Source: Steromphala cineraria (taxonomy: Eukaryota; Mollusca; Gastropoda; Trochida; Trochidae). Taken from it: DNA of 64,000 nt. Position 1 is the stretch's first letter. Every line of letters starts with the position of its first letter. The stretch covers positions 69,211,226-69,275,225 of the forward strand of contig OU744723.1 in assembly GCA_916613615.1 (NCBI GenBank), written 5' to 3'. The position numbers were made by a program, and so were the translations under genes. A model generated the notes under the pieces. The model did no database searches. It saw only the letters and a list, made by a program, of their open reading frames with translations, and was not told the origin of the DNA. This document shows, one piece after another, positions 59,901 to 64,000 of this stretch.

Positions 59901-62900
59901 TAATTTTGATTTCAGTTAAGATAGCACATAAGAAGTTGTCGTTGCATGTATTTTTCATACCAACAAATCGCAGTCCGTTCCTTATCCAAAGTTTCTAGTA
60001 TTGCTTAGCAAAATCATGTCTTGTAGATTTTATAAGAGACGTTTTCATTAGTGCTTTTCTTCACTCAGTAGAGTTTTGAATTCTATGAAGTTGGTTATTT
60101 GGTGATATGACCACTGCAACTGATATGGCACGTGAAATCATTAGTTAAGGAAATGTAAATCAATGTTCAATCAAGTATTGCAAACGAAAGACACTGTGAT
60201 GTACATATCAAAATCGTGTAATATTTGGATATTTTGGACTCGTACTGGCCCAGTGGTCGAAATGTAATCTCTTCTCTCAACTCACCATGTTTAATCAAAT
60301 AGTTAATACAGCACAATACCTCAAACTGTCTTTTGATCTCGCTTTCCTGATCATCTGTGTAGCTGTTCCCTGTACCGAACATGAGGTCGAACTCTGTGCA
60401 CGTGTAGAACGTGTTCCTGCTCTGTACAGCCTCTAGAACCACCTCATGTAGGAACCCGTACTGGCTCTGTAGCAGAGGATAGATTGAGGTACCATATAGA
60501 CCAGCTTCTATACTCATGAATATGTTACAGGTGTGGATCTATATCCTGAAAGTTTTATGACGCTAATGCATATATACTCTTCTGCTCAATATTCCTAATA
60601 TATAATAGGTTAAAACCTACTTAAAGCAAAACATTTTAACCTGAGGCACGACAGATGCCTAGCACGCTCATTGCGAAATGTAACAGTGGCAAATCGAGAA
60701 AGTTTTGTCCTATGTTAGGGTGGATACCATTTGTTTTAATGTCTGGTAATTGGAATTTGGAAGTCTTGGTTGTCAACAATCCCTTCAGTTTTACAGTTTT
60801 GTAAACAAATCAAGTAATTGATTTTACTTGCCACCTTTACCATGATGTTCTGTAAGGCAGGATTCTGAACAGGCTGCGTAGAACGTGTAGTTGCTAAGGT
60901 GAATGAGCAGCTACTAACTTGTCAGAAACAGTACAATATCTTCTATCAGCCTGTTCCTTATAAATGTGGGTCTATCAACAACGGTTTAAGGAAAGAGTGC
61001 TTATTCGACTTGCTTGAAGAGTGATCAAGGAAAGCGCAAATCATATTTGAATAATTTACTCTTAGTGCAATGAGGAACTGCAAAAGTCCAATGAGTGATG
61101 CTTTGGAGAGTCGTCAGTGAGTGAGGAATGGATTAAAAGTTTGTATGTGACATGAATTAGTAAATTTGTTCATTCGTTCTTCGTGCATCAGTTTGAACCA
61201 TGTTAATTCAAACAATGAGAATACTGGGGGGGGGGGGGAGATGCTCTTATCAAATGGTCATCTTAATATGAATATAAAGGGTAATAAATCCTCCACGTAC
61301 AGCAGTTTGGACCATGTTCATCCTGGCCTTCCTCATCTGGTGTACACAGCTGAACACGTTCACTCTCTTCTCCCTCTCCGCCTCCTCAAACAGCAGCTCC
61401 AGACCGATGAAGGTTCCTGTTCTTCCCACTCCGGCACTGTCAGAAACAAGAAAACTTTAAGATGACAATAGCGTGTTTCTTATTGCCTGATGTTGACTCT
61501 CTTAGCCTCACCTACAATGAATAACGACAGGTGCTGTACCCTGCTCAAGGCTTATACTTTTTTTAACTTCCGGATCTCCAGCAGTGCTCGACCCTGCTCC
61601 TGCCATGGACTCTCTGAACCTAACCTAGTGTGAACAGCAACATGTTTGTACCATGCTCAAGATTTTTTCTTTTTGAATTTCACCTGCAGTGAACAACAAC
61701 AGGCCCTGTGCCCTGCTCCTGATGTAGACGCCGGAACTGCTTCCAGAAAGACACAAGAGCAGGAGCTGAGGGGACGTCATGGTCTGACCAGGAGGTGAAG
61801 TGCAGCTGAGTTACCTCCCTTGATTCTGATGCCTTTGAAGTAGAAAACAGTTGTTTGAGAACAATAGAAGATGCAGAATTTCTGCCTATGAAAAAAAAAC
61901 GGAGGATAAAGATTTCTCATTGGAGTAAACTAAAATACATTTCTCGCGTTAAGCTCTATATGTTTGAGGTCATTATGTACTGCCAACTGATTTTAATGAC
62001 GAGTTTGTGTAACTGAGATATTGCGTGCACGTCTCATAAAATTAGACAATTGACAATTTGGAAGGTATTTTTCGGCATTCCTTTAGGAGCATGTGTTTGT
62101 CAACCCTTACAAACTTACCTACACTTGGCCTGAGCATGAAGGCAAGGTTACTTAAGTCTTCCATTGAACCATGTTTCAATAAGGATGTGCCTTGACAAAA
62201 TATCACTATTACTGTGTCAAGCTGTAACTGTATTGAAGGAATGCTTGAAATCAAACAAAACAAACGAGAACTTACTTCCTCTGCATGTTTGACCTTGAAT
62301 GTACGGATAGTATAGTCTCGACGTACAGTCGAGTATTCATGGTGTACTCTGATGTATCCACACTGAATAGTCTCCTTCTCATCCGGCCAGTACTGCTCAC
62401 ACTTTTTCTAAAATAATTCAATAAAGAACGATACGGTTCATCTGGCTCCTATAGCTTCTTCATCAAGTCTTGTCGTAATGTGGGGAAAATAAACAACATA
62501 GGGACCGTATAAATAAAGTACACTTTAAAAATCTAGATCGAGGATGCTCATGCAGTTAGTCACTCGGCAGCGGGGTTCGACTCCAGTAACGCCATTTCCG
62601 GTAACGTCATATAAAAAACGAAATGAAGAAGTGTCACTTGACATTATTGAAAACCACATGAAACTGTATTCTGATTGTGCCTGCCGTTTAAAATGCATAA
62701 TTTATGTTTCCAAATATGTTGGTGAGACCAAAAATGCATTATGTTGGAAGGTAGATTTTCATTATTATCCTATCTGTAGACTTCCTGTCTGTTATAGTTT
62801 AATAGTTCTCTTAGCAATGATACATTCTTAGAAACAAACTTTGTTGAATAAGCCTATCCAGAATAGTAATTTTCGTTCCAAAGTTGTAACCCTGTTGTAA

Positions 62901-63919
62901 CTGACAAATAATTATATTCTCTCTCACAACAACCCAATCTTCCCGCTTGGTTATTCCATACTTTGATATTTTCTGGTGTTTTATCTGCTGAAGAGATTAA
63001 ATGTATGTCACGCAGCACGCCATTATCAGACGGACTCCATCTTGAAGGGATCTTTAAGCACAATTGTTTTGTCGTCACACACAACATACTCATTTACTGT
63101 AACGTTTACAGTGACTAGTAAACTCTCTGTTGACGAGAACACGAACACGAGGCATTTACCTTCGTCAGTTCCATAAGTCTGGTAACCATGACAATCTTAG
63201 TTACATTCTCCTGCCATACCATCCGCCAGAAATCATCCACCGTTACTGGGTTCGGACCTGAAGTTAAACAACATTAATCCATGGTAATGAAGTCACTATA
63301 TTATGTTAACAGTGGATAATTTTTTAAGAATCCACTACTATTTGACTGCCCCGGCAATGAGGGTGTTCGGGATTTGCAATTTTTTAGAAATATAATGTCC
63401 ACTGAATGGTTTCAAGAACGTCAAGTCCAAAACCGTTTTATTTTGAATATAAACTTTTGGAAAGGCCTTGAGTCAAGAATCGAACATTCAACCCTGCGAA
63501 AGTTAACTAGGCGCTTTTATTCCCTAGGGGGCACGGAGATCTAGAAAGTTTGATTGTCAATATTAGGAATGAATGGAAAATGTAGAAAGTTTTTAATATT
63601 GCTAAGTCATTCATTGATTAACATGGAGAATGCATTCGGCGTTGTGGGTTCGTAAAAATAATCATTTGCCCCTTCGTGGATTCCCCTTCAGTGCTCGTCG
63701 ATTATTTTCACAAATCCACATGCATTCTCCATTACTTAAAAAGGGAATTCCTTTAACTGCTGATAATCAACGATTATACAGTAACTACCTGGTCTGCAAT
63801 CAAATATATTATATTTTGAAGGATAAATCACACAATTGTAAAAGACTATATGAAGAAGCTGGATAAAGTTATGCTAGAGTACCTTGAGCCGCTATGAAGG
63901 TTTTTGCGTCTCTGTAACC
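53986..63919 (-). CDS. Receptor-type tyrosine phosphatase, tandem PTP domains (3' thirteen exons)
   Basis: Minus-strand exons: 63919-63883, 63257-63160, 62407-62276, 61832-61684, 61436-61301, 60466-60320, 59879-59780, 59223-59150, 57953-57831, 57391-57269, 56623-56496, 55919-55784, 54057-53986 (stop TGA). Every junction keeps codon phase. The first exon ([13 protein letters not shown]) is inside D1; D1's start and any extracellular region lie beyond 64000. D1 has [14 protein letters not shown], a WSD rather than WPD loop (TSWSDHDVP), the catalytic [10 protein letters not shown] loop and the Q-loop [14 protein letters not shown]2 runs from [15 protein letters not shown] through [19 protein letters not shown] to the C-terminal [17 protein letters not shown]. 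Its loop reads HCNNGSDLCG, with Leu where the catalytic Arg should be. D1 should dephosphorylate phosphotyrosine at the membrane; D2 is inferred to be regulatory. The final donor (CTG|GTCGGT) is weak but is supported by phase and homology. Confidence 0.93.
54431..54553. repeat. Foldback hairpin element C with CGAGG-rich centre
   Basis: Arms of about 55 bases (GAGATGTCATACTGTTTTTACAACAC split as GAGATGTCATACTG and TTTTTACAACACGAGTG, with inverted counterpart) around a centre TTTCCCGAGCCAGATCGAGGGAAA (two halves: TTTCCCGAGC and TCGAGGGAAA). It lies in the last intron of the phosphatase gene. The 127-residue plus-strand frame across it is an artefact of the hairpin. Confidence 0.85.
57487..57636 (+). 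repeat. 30-bp minisatellite, five copies
   Basis: Five 30-bp units (TTTGGAGTTTAACGCTGC, TTTCAAGAGTTA) in the phosphatase intron 57392-57830. Because the unit is a multiple of three, a plus-strand frame reads decapeptide repeats ([10 protein letters not shown]). It is antisense and intronic, so I do not treat it as a gene. Confidence 0.92.
61505..61665 (-). pseudogene. Two decayed copies of the PTP catalytic-loop exon end
   Basis: Just downstream (minus sense) of the real exon 61832-61684, whose end reads GAGCAGGGCACAGGGCCTGT ... CACTGCAG|GTGA, the intron contains two relatives: one at about 61508-61548 (GAGCAGGGTACAGCACCTGT ... CATTGTAG|GTGAGG) and one at about 61624-61665 (GAGCATGGTACAAACATGTT ... 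CACACTAG|GTTAGG). Both keep the exon end and donor position, and one still reads [11 protein letters not shown]. The rest of the exon is absent. Confidence 0.7.
62544..62790 (+). other. Possible GIY-YIG-like transposon fragment (weak)
   Basis: The plus frame contains [20 protein letters not shown] followed by NALCW and a nearby His. This recalls the 'KQYVGETKN-L' signature of GIY-YIG endonucleases in Penelope-like elements. A B-box-like GGGGTTCGACTCC lies just upstream. The zinc-finger cysteines and downstream motifs do not fit well, so this is tentative. Confidence 0.25.
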
Positions 63920-64000
63920 CTGAAAATAAGCACGAGATATTGAAACATTACCTTGACAAAGCTTTTACATCTAGCAACTCTTTTATAATTTGACAAACTT

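Overview
This is eukaryotic, AT-rich nuclear DNA with short exons, GT-AG introns and dense transposon debris. The gene content (an animal Kv channel tetramerisation exon, a tandem receptor tyrosine phosphatase, an animal-type AA15 copper oxygenase, an nSTAND3-ankyrin protein and an NHL-repeat protein) points to a metazoan. The STAND-ankyrin and AA15 genes, the MITE load and the 'gaccttgacc' repeats suggest a mollusc. The species cannot be named from the sequence.

I assembled four multi-exon genes by hand from splice sites and codon phase; all are on the minus strand. (1) 11710-15009: a complete 3-exon, 400-aa protein with four consecutive TM2 domains and a proline-rich PPPY tail. (2) 21707-26045: a complete 3-exon, 322-aa secreted AA15-type lytic polysaccharide monooxygenase with a Thr/Pro/Arg linker and a cysteine-rich tail. 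(3) 42461-48848: a complete 4-exon, 1297-aa protein with an acidic disordered N-terminus, an nSTAND3 NTPase and many ankyrin repeats. (4) 53986-63919: the 3' thirteen exons of a receptor-type tyrosine phosphatase with a catalytic D1 and a D2 that has lost its catalytic arginine. Further pieces are a Kv-channel T1 exon (2617-3117, minus), a plus-strand NHL-type beta-propeller ORF with a triplicated 42-residue repeat (6582-7766), an ankyrin pseudogene fragment (20393-20772), a Tc1-like transposase relic (33226-33460) and a LINE 3' end (17095-17642).

The rest is a museum of small mobile elements, many with termini and target-site duplications that can be read directly: TA-flanked pogo/Tigger-like MITEs (8231-8547, 38777-39270), a TTAA-flanked MITE (10682-11035), a pair of TA-flanked ~620-bp elements (23546-24162, 28630-29250), a 9-bp-TSD MITE (41326-41579), a TAA-flanked element packed with ACGAA-type motifs on both strands (35610-36234) next to a TGCGT-motif array (36400-36862), several long foldback hairpins, a tRNA-derived SINE, and mini- and microsatellites.

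The genes are unrelated neighbours rather than an operon-like system. The most unusual items are the motif-filled element at 35.6-36.9 kb, the foldback family with a CTCG-rich centre, the four-TM2 protein, the phosphatase intron carrying decayed copies of the catalytic-loop exon end, and the STAND-ankyrin gene, whose ankyrin section has a pseudogene relative 20 kb away.
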